NCBI GenBank assembly: GCA_024228575.1
Contig: JAAETH010000404.1
Coordinates: forward strand, 1-41,927
DNA: 41,927 nt
Direction of reading: 5' to 3'
From: Actinomycetes bacterium
Lineage (GTDB): Bacteria > Actinomycetota > Acidimicrobiia > Acidimicrobiales > Poriferisodalaceae
Within the stretch, counting starts at the first letter, position 1; each line of letters opens with the position of its first letter. Both the position numbers and the translations under genes were made by a program. The notes beneath the pieces were generated by a model, which worked only from the letters and a program-made list of their open reading frames with translations, was not told where the DNA came from and did not search any database. Below, piece after piece: positions 7,829-16,003 of this stretch.

Positions 7829-9709
7829 CTAGCCGTCGTCTGAAGTGGTGGTGGTTGCCGCTGTGGTGGTGGTCGACCCGGTTGTGGAAGTAGTCGCTTC
7901 GGTCGTCGTGGTCGAGTCGGTGACCGTCGTCGTGGTCGAGTCGGTGACCGTCGTCGTCGTGGTGTCGGCACCCTCGCTCGTCGAGGTCGACCCGCCATCG
8001 CCCTCCGAGGTCGTGGTTGTCTCTTCCTCGATCGTCGTGGTGGTTGCGTTCGGATCGCTCGGCGAGCCGTCGCAATTCTGACCTTCGGGGCGGTAGCGCG
8101 CCTTCACGATGTCTACCTCGGTGTTGCCGTCGTCCCAGACCCTGGTGCGTTCGGTTACGACGTTTCGACACACACCGTTCCACGATGTCGACTGGGCCGT
8201 CTGTTCGACCTCGACGTTCTTGGTCGAGAACATCTGGACCGTGATCGATGTGTCGGTGTAGGACGGCCAGACGAGCACCGCATACGGGGTCGGGTTGTTG
8301 ATCTTCAGATCGGGCTTGGGCCAGCTGATGGTGGCCTCGCGGCCGTAGGGGTAGCGACTGATGTAGATGGAGTGCGCCTGATACTCGGGGAAGTCGAGGC
8401 CGGCGAAGAACGCTGCGTTGAAGATCGTCGTTGCGAATTGGCTGACACCACCACCGACGTCGGTGACGATGACGCCGTTCTGGATGAACCCGCCGCCGAC
8501 GAAGCCCTTCTCCCTCGTCCGCTTTCCGACGATCTCGTTCAGCGAGATCGTCTCGCCGGGTTCGATAATGGTTCCGCGTACGATGTCTGCGAACAGCTGG
8601 ATGTTGGTGACCCGGCTCTCGCAGCAGTTGTGCTTGGTCGTCTCATCGGAGACGAGCTCGATGATGCCCAGCTCTTCGGCAGCGGCGATCGCTTCGTCGG
8701 GAGTGGCCACCCGCACCGGCAACTCGACGGCGGCTGCCGGATCGCGGTCCGAGTCTTCGAGCGCATCGATCAGGACGTCGAGCGCGTCAGCCTCGCAGCA
8801 GATGCGCGCATCTTCTGTTGCGCCGATACTCACCTCACCTTCGTCCACGAGGAATAGGGGATCCGAGCTGCCACTGACTCCGCCCTCGGCCATCAGCAGC
8901 TCGATGTCGGCGACCGCCAGCTCGCGGTCGAACACGAGCTCGGGTTCACCCTGGTCGTTGAACTCCGAGGAGAACCATGTGACGGCGAGCTCGGGTGGAA
9001 GGGTCGTGACGTACTCGTTGACCTTCAGTACGGCACCGCTGTTGATGATGGTGTTTGCCTCGGCGACCAAAGGGGCAAACGCTGCCTCGCCGTATTTCGG
9101 CTGTTTGGTTGTCCAGCGTGCCTGGACCCGAATCGGTGACTCTCCAGCCACGACGGCAGCCGGAATTGCTTCGACGACGGCTTCGACGTCGAGCTGCTGG
9201 CCGGGTGCGCCGGGAACGAGCTTCAACTCGCCGGTCGAGCCGTCGAGACGACCCTCGGTTGGTTCGGTACGCACGAGGTCGAGCTCGCTCAGGCCACTCC
9301 TCGCCACGGCGGGATCGAATCCGAGAACCAGATCCGAACCCGTCGGTGTGAAAAGGGAACCCATCCACGAAACGGGGTTTCGTATGCCGGCCGCATCCAT
9401 GGCTGCCTGTGCTGTCCTCTCGACATCGACGTGGACACCGAGCCGGCCCGCATCGAGCTCGATGTCACCATCGGAGGACTCGATGATGATCGGTGTTTGG
9501 TCGAATCTCGCAGCGATCGACTGGATCCGCACATCGAGGTCTTCGGGACCGAGTCCGCCCACCGTATCGCCGGCGATGTGGACGTTGCGGGCGACCTCAC
9601 CACCGTGGCTCAGGCCATCGCCGAGCCAGATGCCGGCGATCAGTACTACTGGCAGGGCGACAGCTGAAGTGGCAGCAGCCCAGCGAGGTATCGAGAACAG
9701 AGAACGCAC
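7829..9709 (-). CDS. VanW family protein with peptidoglycan-binding-like domains and Thr-rich tail
   Basis: A 626-residue surface protein. An N-terminal transmembrane or signal segment (about 11-30) is followed by YoaR/PG_binding_4-like repeats (about 50-340). The VanW domain (about 360-498) shows NCCESRVTNIQLFADIV, GETISLNEIVGKRT and GGGVSQFATTIFNAAFFAGL. A CC pair sits at 304-305 and another at 362-363. From about 553 the chain is a Thr/Ser/Glu-rich tail ending SDDG. VanW is found near vancomycin-resistance genes, but its reaction is not established; the domains suggest cell-wall association. GTG 9709 is chosen because TACCAT lies 8 nt upstream and the hydrophobic segment follows directly. 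phoD is coupled downstream. Confidence 0.9.
   Translation of the reverse strand: MRSLFSIPRWAAATSAVALPVVLIAGIWLGDGLSHGGEVARNVHIAGDTVGGLGPEDLDVRIQSIAARFDQTPIIIESSDGDIELDAGRLGVHVDVERTAQAAMDAAGIRNPVSWMGSLFTPTGSDLVLGFDPAVARSGLSELDLVRTEPTEGRLDGSTGELKLVPGAPGQQLDVEAVVEAIPAAVVAGESPIRVQARWTTKQPKYGEAAFAPLVAEANTIINSGAVLKVNEYVTTLPPELAVTWFSSEFNDQGEPELVFDRELAVADIELLMAEGGVSGSSDPLFLVDEGEVSIGATEDARICCEADALDVLIDALEDSDRDPAAAVELPVRVATPDEAIAAAEELGIIELVSDETTKHNCCESRVTNIQLFADIVRGTIIEPGETISLNEIVGKRTREKGFVGGGFIQNGVIVTDVGGGVSQFATTIFNAAFFAGLDFPEYQAHSIYISRYPYGREATISWPKPDLKINNPTPYAVLVWPSYTDTSITVQMFSTKNVEVEQTAQSTSWNGVCRNVVTERTRVWDDGNTEVDIVKARYRPEGQNCDGSPSDPNATTTTIEEETTTTSEGDGGSTSTSEGADTTTTTVTDSTTTTVTDSTTTTEATTSTTGSTTTTAATTTTSDDG
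7902..7949 (-). repeat. 24-bp perfect tandem repeat (2 copies) in the vanW tail
   Basis: Bases 7902-7925 and 7926-7949 are identical. They encode two copies of an eight-residue Thr/Val/Asp/Ser unit (TVTDSTTT register) in the Thr-rich C-terminal tail. Such units can expand or contract by slippage. Confidence 0.85.
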
Positions 9710-9717
9710 GGCGTCAG

Positions 9718-9723
9718 ATGGTA
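9718..9723 (-). promoter_or_regulatory. -10 element (TACCAT), leaderless start of vanW-phoD
   Basis: TACCAT on the minus strand ends 8 nt before the GTG at 9709. The surrounding GTACCATCTG is also found in front of kgd (30700-30709). Confidence 0.5.
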
Positions 9724-9831
9724 CGTCCCCGGCGGGCGGAATTGAGGTCGGATCGCTCAGAGTGTCACGATGCTGTCAAGCAAGTGCCCGATGTCGAGAG
9801 CCGCCGGGCCGATAGTCGAGAGGTATGAACG

Positions 9832-10752
9832 ATGAGCAGGTTGTGTGAAGGCCGCGTGGCAATCGTTACAGGCGCAGGTCGCGGGATCGGACGCGAACAC
9901 GCGCTGATGCTGGCCGAGCATGGTGCCAAGGTCGTTGTAAACGACCTCGGCGGCGAACGCGACGGAACCTCGGGTGGCGATCTTTCGCCTGCCGAGCAGG
10001 TCGTTGAGGAGATCAAGGGCATGGGCGGTGAGGCGGTCGCAAATGGCGACGACGTCTCGAGCTGGGAAGGCGCTCAGCGCATGGTGAACATGGCCGTCGA
10101 GAACTTCGGCGACCTTCACGTGGTGGTCAACAACGCCGGCATCTTGCGCGACCGCATGCTCGCCAACATGACCGAGGCCGAGTGGGACGCGGTCATCCAG
10201 GTACACCTGAAAGGCACCTTTGCGCCAGCGCGTTGGGCCGCCGCCTATTGGCGCGAGAAGGTCAAGGCCGGCGAGGAGGTCAGCGGTCGCATCATCAACA
10301 CCACATCGGTGTCGGGCATCTACGGCAATGTCGGCCAGACCAACTACGGCGCGGCCAAGGCGGGCATCGCCAGCTTCACGGTCATCGCTTCCCGCGAACT
10401 CGCCCGCTACGGAGTCACCGTCAATGCCGTTTCTCCGGGTGCGCTCACCCGCATGACCGAGGACCTCGGTTTGGGATCACTCGAGGGCGAAGATCGCGAT
10501 CGGATGTCGCCACGGTGGATCGCCCCGATCGTCACGTGGCTCGCCAGCGAGGAGAGCGCTGGCGTCACCGGTCGCGTATTCCAGGTGTCTGGCCAAGAGC
10601 TCGCGGTAGCCGAGGGGTGGCACCGAGGGCCGTCGACCGAACCGATCGACGATCCGACCCAGATGGGCGAGGTCGCCAAGGACCTCGTTCGCAGGGCTCG
10701 CCTCAACGCCAACATGGCCGGCGACGACTTCGACGGTGGACTGGCGGAGTAG
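9832..10752 (+). CDS. (3R)-hydroxyacyl-CoA dehydrogenase-like short-chain dehydrogenase
   Basis: A 306-residue classical SDR. TGAGRGIG (13-20) binds NAD(P), NNAG is at 100-103, and the catalytic Ser159, Tyr172 and Lys176 lie in NTTSVSGIYGNVGQTNYGAAK. The NDLGGERDGTSGGDLSPAEQ insert after the second strand is characteristic of the dehydrogenase part of peroxisomal multifunctional enzyme 2 and its bacterial relatives. The next gene, 3 bp away, encodes the matching hydratase 2, so together they form a split (R)-specific beta-oxidation module. GAGAGG lies about 8 nt before the ATG. It probably acts on branched or bulky acyl-CoA, which is inference from context. Confidence 0.9.
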   Translation: MSRLCEGRVAIVTGAGRGIGREHALMLAEHGAKVVVNDLGGERDGTSGGDLSPAEQVVEEIKGMGGEAVANGDDVSSWEGAQRMVNMAVENFGDLHVVVNNAGILRDRMLANMTEAEWDAVIQVHLKGTFAPARWAAAYWREKVKAGEEVSGRIINTTSVSGIYGNVGQTNYGAAKAGIASFTVIASRELARYGVTVNAVSPGALTRMTEDLGLGSLEGEDRDRMSPRWIAPIVTWLASEESAGVTGRVFQVSGQELAVAEGWHRGPSTEPIDDPTQMGEVAKDLVRRARLNANMAGDDFDGGLAE

Positions 10753-10755
10753 ATC

Positions 10756-11625
10756 ATGGGTCTCAATGCTGATGCCGTAGGTGCCGAGTCCGAACCGACC
10801 GACAGGGCGTGGACGTCGAAGGACGCCCTGCTCTACGCGGTGGGTGTTGGTGCTGGTTCTGTCGATCCGGCCCACGAACTCGAGTTCACGACAGAGAACA
10901 GTCACGATGTTGCCCAGCGGGTGCTGCCCACCATGGGCGTGGTGCTCGGCGCCGGAAATGCGCTCGCCGCGGTCGGCGACATCAATTGGGGACTGTTGTT
11001 GCATGGTGGTCAGGGCGTCACCCTTCACCGCGAGTTGCCCACTGACGCGACCGTTTCCTGCACGGCTCGCATCACGGGCATGTGGGACAAGGGCGAGGGC
11101 AAGAACGCCATCATCGACACCGAGATCGACGCCGTCGACAAGGAGACAGGTGAGGCCATGTTCACGACTCGCTCGTCTCTGGTCATCCGCGGATCCGGCG
11201 GGTTCGGCGGCGAGGCGGGCGACACTGCACCGTCGGTATTCGCTCCCGACTCGGCCCCCGAGCACGAGGTCACGTACACGACCCGTGAGGATCAAGCGCT
11301 GACCTACCGACTCTCGGGTGACCGAAATCCGCTTCACAGCGATCCGTGGTTTGCCGCGGAACTCGCCAAGTTCCCCAAGCCGATCCTTCATGGCTTGTGT
11401 ACATATGGGTTCACCGGCCGGGCACTGTTGCACACCCTCGCCGACTCGGACCCGTCGAGGTTCGTCAGCATGGATTCGAGGTTCAGCAGTCCCGTCTTCC
11501 CTGGCGAATCGTTGACCACTCGTATGTGGCGAGGCGACGGGGGTTGGATCTACCAGACCCTCGCTTCGGTGGGGACCAGCAACGAACGGGTCGTCATCGA
11601 CAACGGGTGGTGTGTTGTCCGCTGA
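10756..11625 (+). CDS. MaoC-like (R)-specific enoyl-CoA hydratase 2, double hotdog
   Basis: A 289-residue protein with two hotdog halves, as in hydratase 2 of multifunctional enzyme 2. The C-terminal half has the hydratase signature YRLSGDRNPLHSDPWFA, giving the catalytic Asp189 and His194, followed by PILHGLCTYGFTGRALL. The N-terminal half (about 20-145) is the degenerate, substrate-accommodating hotdog found in enzymes for bulky acyl chains. It hydrates trans-2-enoyl-CoA to (3R)-hydroxyacyl-CoA, the substrate of the SDR encoded just upstream. A GGAG lies 6 nt before the ATG. Its end overlaps the next gene by 14 nt, which suggests translational coupling. Confidence 0.92.
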   Translation: MGLNADAVGAESEPTDRAWTSKDALLYAVGVGAGSVDPAHELEFTTENSHDVAQRVLPTMGVVLGAGNALAAVGDINWGLLLHGGQGVTLHRELPTDATVSCTARITGMWDKGEGKNAIIDTEIDAVDKETGEAMFTTRSSLVIRGSGGFGGEAGDTAPSVFAPDSAPEHEVTYTTREDQALTYRLSGDRNPLHSDPWFAAELAKFPKPILHGLCTYGFTGRALLHTLADSDPSRFVSMDSRFSSPVFPGESLTTRMWRGDGGWIYQTLASVGTSNERVVIDNGWCVVR

Positions 11626-12079
11626 CGCCAACACTGTCGAAGGTGTGAATGAACACATCACCGAGATTCCACACTCGTTCGCCATCGGCATGTGTTGTGT
11701 GGCCTACGAGGACGACCTGTGCGACCTCGTGCTTCCGTATTCGCACGAGCTCGTGGGTGACCCCGACACCGGGGTCATTCACGGGGGTGCGATAACGGCA
11801 CTGTTGGACAACGCGGCCGGCTTCCTGGCGAGGCCGGCCGATGCCGATCGCCAGGAGACAACAATCGCGACGCTCGACATGCGTATCGACTACATGAAGG
11901 CGGCTACGCCCGAACGCGACATCGTTGCGCGTGCGACGCTGGTTCGGCGCACCAGGAACATCTCGTTCGTGCGGGCCACGGCGTTCCACGAGGACATCGA
12001 CGATCCGATCGCAACCTGTACCGCCACGTTCATGCTCGGCACACCGAACGTGCCGCGCTCGGCCGCGGGAGCATCGTGA
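11612..12079 (+). CDS. PaaI-type hotdog thioesterase
   Basis: A 155-residue single-hotdog protein. GVIHGGAITALLDNAAGF (about 54-71) is the PaaI/YdiI thioesterase signature: HGG plus the acidic residue on the long helix. TLDMRIDYMKAA is the second strand pair typical of the family. It should hydrolyse an acyl-CoA thioester. The start is taken as the GTG at 11612, inside the end of the maoC gene; the GTG at 11645 is an alternative. It overlaps the next thioesterase gene by 4 nt (GTGA). Two adjacent thioesterases in a beta-oxidation operon suggest CoA release from intermediates. Confidence 0.85.
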   Translation: MLSADANTVEGVNEHITEIPHSFAIGMCCVAYEDDLCDLVLPYSHELVGDPDTGVIHGGAITALLDNAAGFLARPADADRQETTIATLDMRIDYMKAATPERDIVARATLVRRTRNISFVRATAFHEDIDDPIATCTATFMLGTPNVPRSAAGAS

Positions 12080-12519
12080 GGTTCATCGAGGAGCTGAGTG
12101 CGCAGGGTCGGGGGCACGACATCGCCGCCGTTGTGCAGCACGTGCCATACGCCCGTTTCCTCGGTATCGAAGTCGACCAGATCGGCGACGAGGTCATCAC
12201 GCTCTTGCGCAGGAAGGACGATCTGGTGGGCAACAGGGACATCGGTGCCCTCCATGGTGGGGTCGTCGGAGCGATGCTGGAGCTGACGGCCGTCTTCCAG
12301 CTCTTGTACGACCTCGAGTGTGCGAGTCTTCCTCGCACGGTCGATGTGTCGTTCGACTATCTGAGGTCAGCACAAGGGCCCGTCACCTATGGCCGAGCTA
12401 TCGTCACCAGGCGAGGGCGTCGTGTGGCCAATGTGCGTTCCGAACTGTGGCAGGAGTCCAGGGACAAGCCGATCGCGCTCGGACACGGCCACTTCGTCCT
12501 GACACCCAGGGAGCGGTGA
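12076..12519 (+). CDS. Hotdog-fold thioesterase, second of a pair
   Basis: A 147-residue hotdog protein. The core helix motif is GALHGGVVGAMLELTAVFQL, which keeps HGG and a glutamate in place of the Asp of its neighbour, and TVDVSFDYLRSA is the conserved strand. The GTG overlaps the preceding stop by 4 nt. The two thioesterases share fold and signature but are clearly diverged (HGG followed by LDNA versus LELT). They could form a heteromer or have different chain specificity. I cannot name the substrate. Confidence 0.82.
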   Translation: MRFIEELSAQGRGHDIAAVVQHVPYARFLGIEVDQIGDEVITLLRRKDDLVGNRDIGALHGGVVGAMLELTAVFQLLYDLECASLPRTVDVSFDYLRSAQGPVTYGRAIVTRRGRRVANVRSELWQESRDKPIALGHGHFVLTPRER

Positions 12520-12576
12520 GACGATGAAGTATCCGAGCCGCACGGTGCGAGTGTCGACGAGCCAGAAGGCGAGATA

Positions 12577-13413
12577 GTGAAATACGGCCTGTTCGGTATC
12601 AACATGGGCGAGTCGGGCGAGCCGGCCAACCTGATCCGGGTGGCTCTGGCTGCTGAAGCGGCGGGTTTCGAGTCGGTCTGGACGGGTGAACACATCGTGT
12701 TGCCCGATCCGCAGAGGCCACCGTCTCCCGCCCCGCCAGAGGCCCCGATGTTCGACACCGCTGTCTCGCTGGCGTTCATCGCATCGGCGACGTCGACCAT
12801 CAAGCTCGGCTCGGGAATCATCATCCTCCCGCAGCGTCAACCCGCCGTTCTGGCCAAGAGCCTCGCCTCGCTCGATCGCTTGAGCGGCGGGCGCCTCATG
12901 TTCGGCCTCGGCGTTGGCTACCTCGAGCCCGAGATGACAGCGTGCTCCACCCCGATGGCGCGACGGGGGCGCAGGGCCGACGAATACCTTTCAGCGATGA
13001 GGGCGCTTTGGTCGCGCGACGCCGTGTCGTTCGACGGCGAGTTCGTCCGGTTCTCGTCGGTGACGGCCAACCCCAAGCCCCTGCAGGAGAACCTTCACAC
13101 CGTTGTTGGTGGGCACAGCGATCGTGCCCTGCGCCGAGCCGTCGAGCTGGGTCATGGCTGGTTCGGGTTCATGCGCGACGTCGAGACGGCCGCAGATGAC
13201 ATCTCCCGGCTGAGGCGAATCGAGACCCAGGTCGAGCGACCAGGGTGGTTGGGACGCCTCGAGGTCAGCATCACACCGATGCACAAACCCTCGCCAGAAG
13301 ACATCGCTGCATATGCCGAACTGGGTGTGGATCGGTTGATCGTGCAGCCGGGTTGGCATCGCGGCGTCGACGGAGCGCTGGCCCTCATCGAAGAGCTCGC
13401 ACCGAGCGGCTGA
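12577..13413 (+). CDS. LLM class F420-dependent oxidoreductase (Rv2161c-like group)
   Basis: A 278-residue luciferase-like monooxygenase fold. MKYGLFGINMGE, AEAAGFESVWTGEHIVLPD, IKLGSGIIILPQRQP and LDRLSGGRLMFGLGVGYLEPE are the standard strands and cofactor-phosphate loop. It is shorter than the LLM protein at 3854 and belongs to a different subgroup. The start is GTG, with GAAGGCGAG about 9 nt upstream. It sits in the same strand run as the beta-oxidation genes, 57 bp after the second thioesterase and 3 bp before the UPF0014 permease. It may carry out an F420-linked redox step on the same pathway. Confidence 0.86.
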   Translation: MKYGLFGINMGESGEPANLIRVALAAEAAGFESVWTGEHIVLPDPQRPPSPAPPEAPMFDTAVSLAFIASATSTIKLGSGIIILPQRQPAVLAKSLASLDRLSGGRLMFGLGVGYLEPEMTACSTPMARRGRRADEYLSAMRALWSRDAVSFDGEFVRFSSVTANPKPLQENLHTVVGGHSDRALRRAVELGHGWFGFMRDVETAADDISRLRRIETQVERPGWLGRLEVSITPMHKPSPEDIAAYAELGVDRLIVQPGWHRGVDGALALIEELAPSG

Positions 13414-13416
13414 CGT

Positions 13417-14181
13417 GTGACCACCTCGATCGAGATCTGGCAGGCAGCGCTCTCGTGGACCTTGATCGCGCTGGCGCTGGGCCTCTCGTCGTGGCGGGGG
13501 CTCGGTATAGAGCGGCGCCTGATCGTCGCTTCGTTTCGGGCAGCCGTACAGCTGGTCGCGGTCGGGTACTTGTTCCTGCTCGTGTTCGAACACGAGATGG
13601 TCGAGGTGTTGGCGTGGACGTGGGTGCTGGTGATGGTCGCCATCACCAGCCTTGTCGCCCACCGGCGCGCCCCCGAACTTCCGGGCAGCTGGCGGCTGAC
13701 GCTCGTGACGACCGCTCTGACCACAGGCATCAGCCTCACGGTTGTGTTTGGTTTCGGCGTGCTCGACTATCAACCGGTTTCGTTGGTGGTGATCGCCGGG
13801 ATCACGATCGGCAATATCTTGCCCGGAGTCGTCCTGGCCGCGAAGTCGGTCGTCGACCTGGTCACAAATCGTCCTGTCGAGATCGAGCAGATGATGGCTC
13901 TGGGTTTCGACCGGCGGGGTGTCGTGAGATTCTCAGGGCGCGAGATCGCCCGCAATGCGCTGATCCCTCAGATCGAACGCACCAACGTCGTTGGTCTCAT
14001 CGCCCTGCCTGGCGCCATGACGGGTCTGTTGCTGGCCGGGGTCGAGCCGCTCGACGCCGTACTGATCCAGCTGGTGGTGATGTACCTCGTGCTCGGAGCC
14101 ACCGCCACGTGTGTCGTGTTCATCGTGTCTGCGGGACTGTGGAATTGTTTCACGCCCGATTTTCGCCTGATCGCCCACTGA
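13417..14181 (+). CDS. UPF0014 / FetB-like ABC permease without an adjacent ATPase
   Basis: A 254-residue, very hydrophobic protein with about six to seven membrane segments. IAGITIGNILPGVVLAAKSV and NALIPQIERTNVVGLIALPG, followed by AMTGLLLAG, are characteristic of the UPF0014 family (FetB in E. coli, AluS/STAR2 in plants). FetB pairs with the ATPase FetA in metal (iron) export or homeostasis. No ATPase gene lies on either side here. GTG 13417 lies 3 bp after the LLM stop, so it is the last gene of the operon. It is convergent with the transglutaminase gene, 17 bp apart. The transported substrate is unknown. Confidence 0.88.
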   Translation: MTTSIEIWQAALSWTLIALALGLSSWRGLGIERRLIVASFRAAVQLVAVGYLFLLVFEHEMVEVLAWTWVLVMVAITSLVAHRRAPELPGSWRLTLVTTALTTGISLTVVFGFGVLDYQPVSLVVIAGITIGNILPGVVLAAKSVVDLVTNRPVEIEQMMALGFDRRGVVRFSGREIARNALIPQIERTNVVGLIALPGAMTGLLLAGVEPLDAVLIQLVVMYLVLGATATCVVFIVSAGLWNCFTPDFRLIAH

Positions 14182-14198
14182 TCCGGAATCCGAAATGT

Positions 14199-14858
14199 TC
14201 AGGTGAAGGCGTCGTCGCCCGCTGCTGCGGCGCCTTGTCCACCGCCCCCGAGATTGGGGTAGAACTCGCGAAACGTCTCGAGGATGTCGTCGAGCGGCAG
14301 GTCGTCAAAAGAACCGCGCTGGTTGACGTACTCCATGTGCCGGTTGCCCGCCTCGTCGAAGGGGTGCATGAGGGCGTCGTCTGTGCCGTCGAACTCGAGC
14401 ACCTTCACGCCGAAGCGCTCGCACAGTTCGATGTTGAAGGCCGTGCTGAGTTTGTACCAACGGCCGTTCAGCAGCAGCTCGCTGTACCCGTGCCAGAAGA
14501 AGACGTCGGTGCCCATACTCTCGGCCAGCTTCTCGCTGGTGAGGTGGTTCTTGACGTCCGCGTATCCCAGGCGTGCTGGGATTCCTCGGTTGCGGGCGGC
14601 GGCTGTGAGCAAGACCGACTTGGGCACACACCAGTTGCCGTCCGAATTGACGATCGTGCTGGCACGGAATGCCTCGGGTTCGTAGTTCGTGTTGTACGGG
14701 TCGTACCGGTAGCCATCCCTGACGGCGTGGAAGAGCCGGATGGCGATCTCGGTCGGATCGGAGGTATCGCCGGCAGCCTCGGACGCGAAGGTTTCTATCT
14801 CGGGGCTGTCGCTGTCGATGAACCACGTCGGTTCCAGCCATGCCTGCTCGATCTGCAT
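14199..14858 (-). CDS. Transglutaminase-like cysteine peptidase domain protein
   Basis: A protein of about 219 residues with a transglutaminase/protease-like core. The catalytic cysteine is in GNWCVPKSVLLTAAARNRGI, followed by PARLGYADVKNH. The histidine is in VFFWHGYSELLLNGRWYKL, and the third residue is probably the Asn of STAFN. These proteins cleave or crosslink amide bonds, often in bacteria of unknown substrate. A GTG at 14891 would add 11 residues. I choose ATG 14858 (MQIEQAWLEPTWFIDSD) because TACGGT lies 7 nt upstream, the leaderless spacing seen throughout this window. The tail is Gly/Ala rich. No signal peptide, so it is likely cytoplasmic. Confidence 0.85.
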   Translation of the reverse strand: MQIEQAWLEPTWFIDSDSPEIETFASEAAGDTSDPTEIAIRLFHAVRDGYRYDPYNTNYEPEAFRASTIVNSDGNWCVPKSVLLTAAARNRGIPARLGYADVKNHLTSEKLAESMGTDVFFWHGYSELLLNGRWYKLSTAFNIELCERFGVKVLEFDGTDDALMHPFDEAGNRHMEYVNQRGSFDDLPLDDILETFREFYPNLGGGGQGAAAAGDDAFT

Positions 14859-14865
14859 GTCGTGA

Positions 14866-14871
14866 ACCGTA
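14866..14871 (-). promoter_or_regulatory. -10 element (TACGGT), leaderless start
   Basis: TACGGT on the minus strand ends 7 nt before the ATG at 14858. It is the reason for preferring that start over the upstream GTG. Confidence 0.45.
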
Positions 14872-14987
14872 GCGATGGATGTATCGGTCACGAAATCGGG
14901 GAATTGCAGCGGGTGTTCGCCGAGGCGAGTCTTCCACGGTTTCCTTCCCGGCCAGTGCGCCGGCGCGGCAGACGGTTCGGCGGGTGA

Positions 14988-15989
14988 TCAGCGCGGATCG
15001 TCCGCTACCTCGATGTCGAAGCTGCCGTCGGACAGGTCGACCGTCAACACCGCGTCGTAGACGTCGCCGTTTGACGGGTCGGTGAGGGTGCAGTCGAGGT
15101 CACCGGAGTCGGGGACGATGGTCGGGCCGTCCCCGCATTCGAAGCTGCCGTCCGGAAGCTGCACGCCCACCTGTTCGCCGAGGGCCTGCTCGGCACTCGA
15201 CTCGAAGCCTTCGAGGTCGTCGGGAGCCAGGACGTTGGTGCTCATGACGTTCACCTCTTCGGCTTCGCCATCGATGGTCACGTTGAAGTGAACTACCGAA
15301 CCGTCTTCGGTGGTGGCGTCGCATGCGAACTCCTCACCTTCGGCCGGGTTGACGACCTGCGGACACTCGGCCGTCAGCGAGATGCCGATCTGCTCTGCGA
15401 TCGTGCTCTGGATCATTTCCACTGCGATGAGATCGGCCCGGAACGGAGGTGTGTAGTCGGTCTCGATGTCGACGACACGATCCTCGGACAGGTCGACCTC
15501 AGCGGCTAGAGCGAAGTGTTCGCCGGTTGCAGGGTCGGCTATCTGGCATTCCACGACACTGTCGTCGACTGCGACGATGACGCTGCCCTCGCCACATTCG
15601 ATGTCACCCGGCGTCAGTGCCGATCCGAGGTCGTCGTTGGTCACTTCGGCTATGGCGCGTTCGAGTTCGCTCGCCTCGAGCGTGTTCGTACTGACGACGC
15701 TGACCTCTTGGGCCGCCTCGTCGATCGTGGCGTCGAAATGCACGATCGACCCATCCTCTGTTGTGGCGGTGCAGGTGAACGCGTCGCCGTCGACGGGGTC
15801 TTCGACGTCGGGGCAGTCGGCTGCCAGGGACAGTCCCAACTGATCTGCGAGATCGCCCTCGATGACCTTGGTGGCTGCCTCCTCCGGCGAATCACCGCCG
15901 ATCGAGAACTCGACGGAGCCGCTACAGGCTGCGAGAAGGGCGAGCAGGAATCCGAGGCCGAGGACGAAATCAATGCGGTGGCGTGACAT
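14988..15989 (-). CDS. DUF4333-like lipoprotein with tandem internal repeats
   Basis: A 333-residue predicted lipoprotein. The signal GLGFLLALLAAC gives a lipobox cysteine at about 22. The rest is two copies of a unit of roughly 145 residues. Each unit contains a first half (DCPDVEDPVDGDAFTCTATT, then EDGSIVHFDATID) and a second half (GDIECGEGSVIVAVDD ... ECQIADPATGEHFALAAEVD). Each half has two cysteines, as in DUF4333, a surface domain of actinobacteria with unknown function. The two copies are plainly related (ATTEDGS-VHF shared). ATG 15989 is chosen for the signal peptide and for TAAGAT 8 nt upstream. A paralog lies directly upstream on the same strand. Confidence 0.82.
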   Translation of the reverse strand: MSRHRIDFVLGLGFLLALLAACSGSVEFSIGGDSPEEAATKVIEGDLADQLGLSLAADCPDVEDPVDGDAFTCTATTEDGSIVHFDATIDEAAQEVSVVSTNTLEASELERAIAEVTNDDLGSALTPGDIECGEGSVIVAVDDSVVECQIADPATGEHFALAAEVDLSEDRVVDIETDYTPPFRADLIAVEMIQSTIAEQIGISLTAECPQVVNPAEGEEFACDATTEDGSVVHFNVTIDGEAEEVNVMSTNVLAPDDLEGFESSAEQALGEQVGVQLPDGSFECGDGPTIVPDSGDLDCTLTDPSNGDVYDAVLTVDLSDGSFDIEVADDPR

Positions 15990-15997
15990 GAGGGAGG

Positions 15998-16003
15998 ATC
16001 TTA
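15998..16003 (-). promoter_or_regulatory. -10 element (TAAGAT), leaderless start
   Basis: TAAGAT on the minus strand ends 8 nt before the ATG at 15989 and is the closest to the consensus among these hexamers. The bases between them contain no Shine-Dalgarno sequence. Confidence 0.55.

Noticed and set aside
7825-7998. Longer phoD start inside vanW
   Set aside because: The extension is a Pro/Arg-rich shadow of the vanW repeat tail, and the Tat signal begins at GTG 7824.
8418-9815. Long plus-strand open frame opposite vanW (Ser/Thr/Arg-rich translation)
   Set aside because: It is the antisense shadow of a clear VanW protein; composition is biased and no motif is present. Similar GC-driven shadows occur opposite most genes.
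13245-14987. Plus-strand open frame of about 580 codons spanning the UPF0014 and transglutaminase genes
   Set aside because: It crosses well-supported genes in other frames, is Arg-rich and has no recognisable domain.
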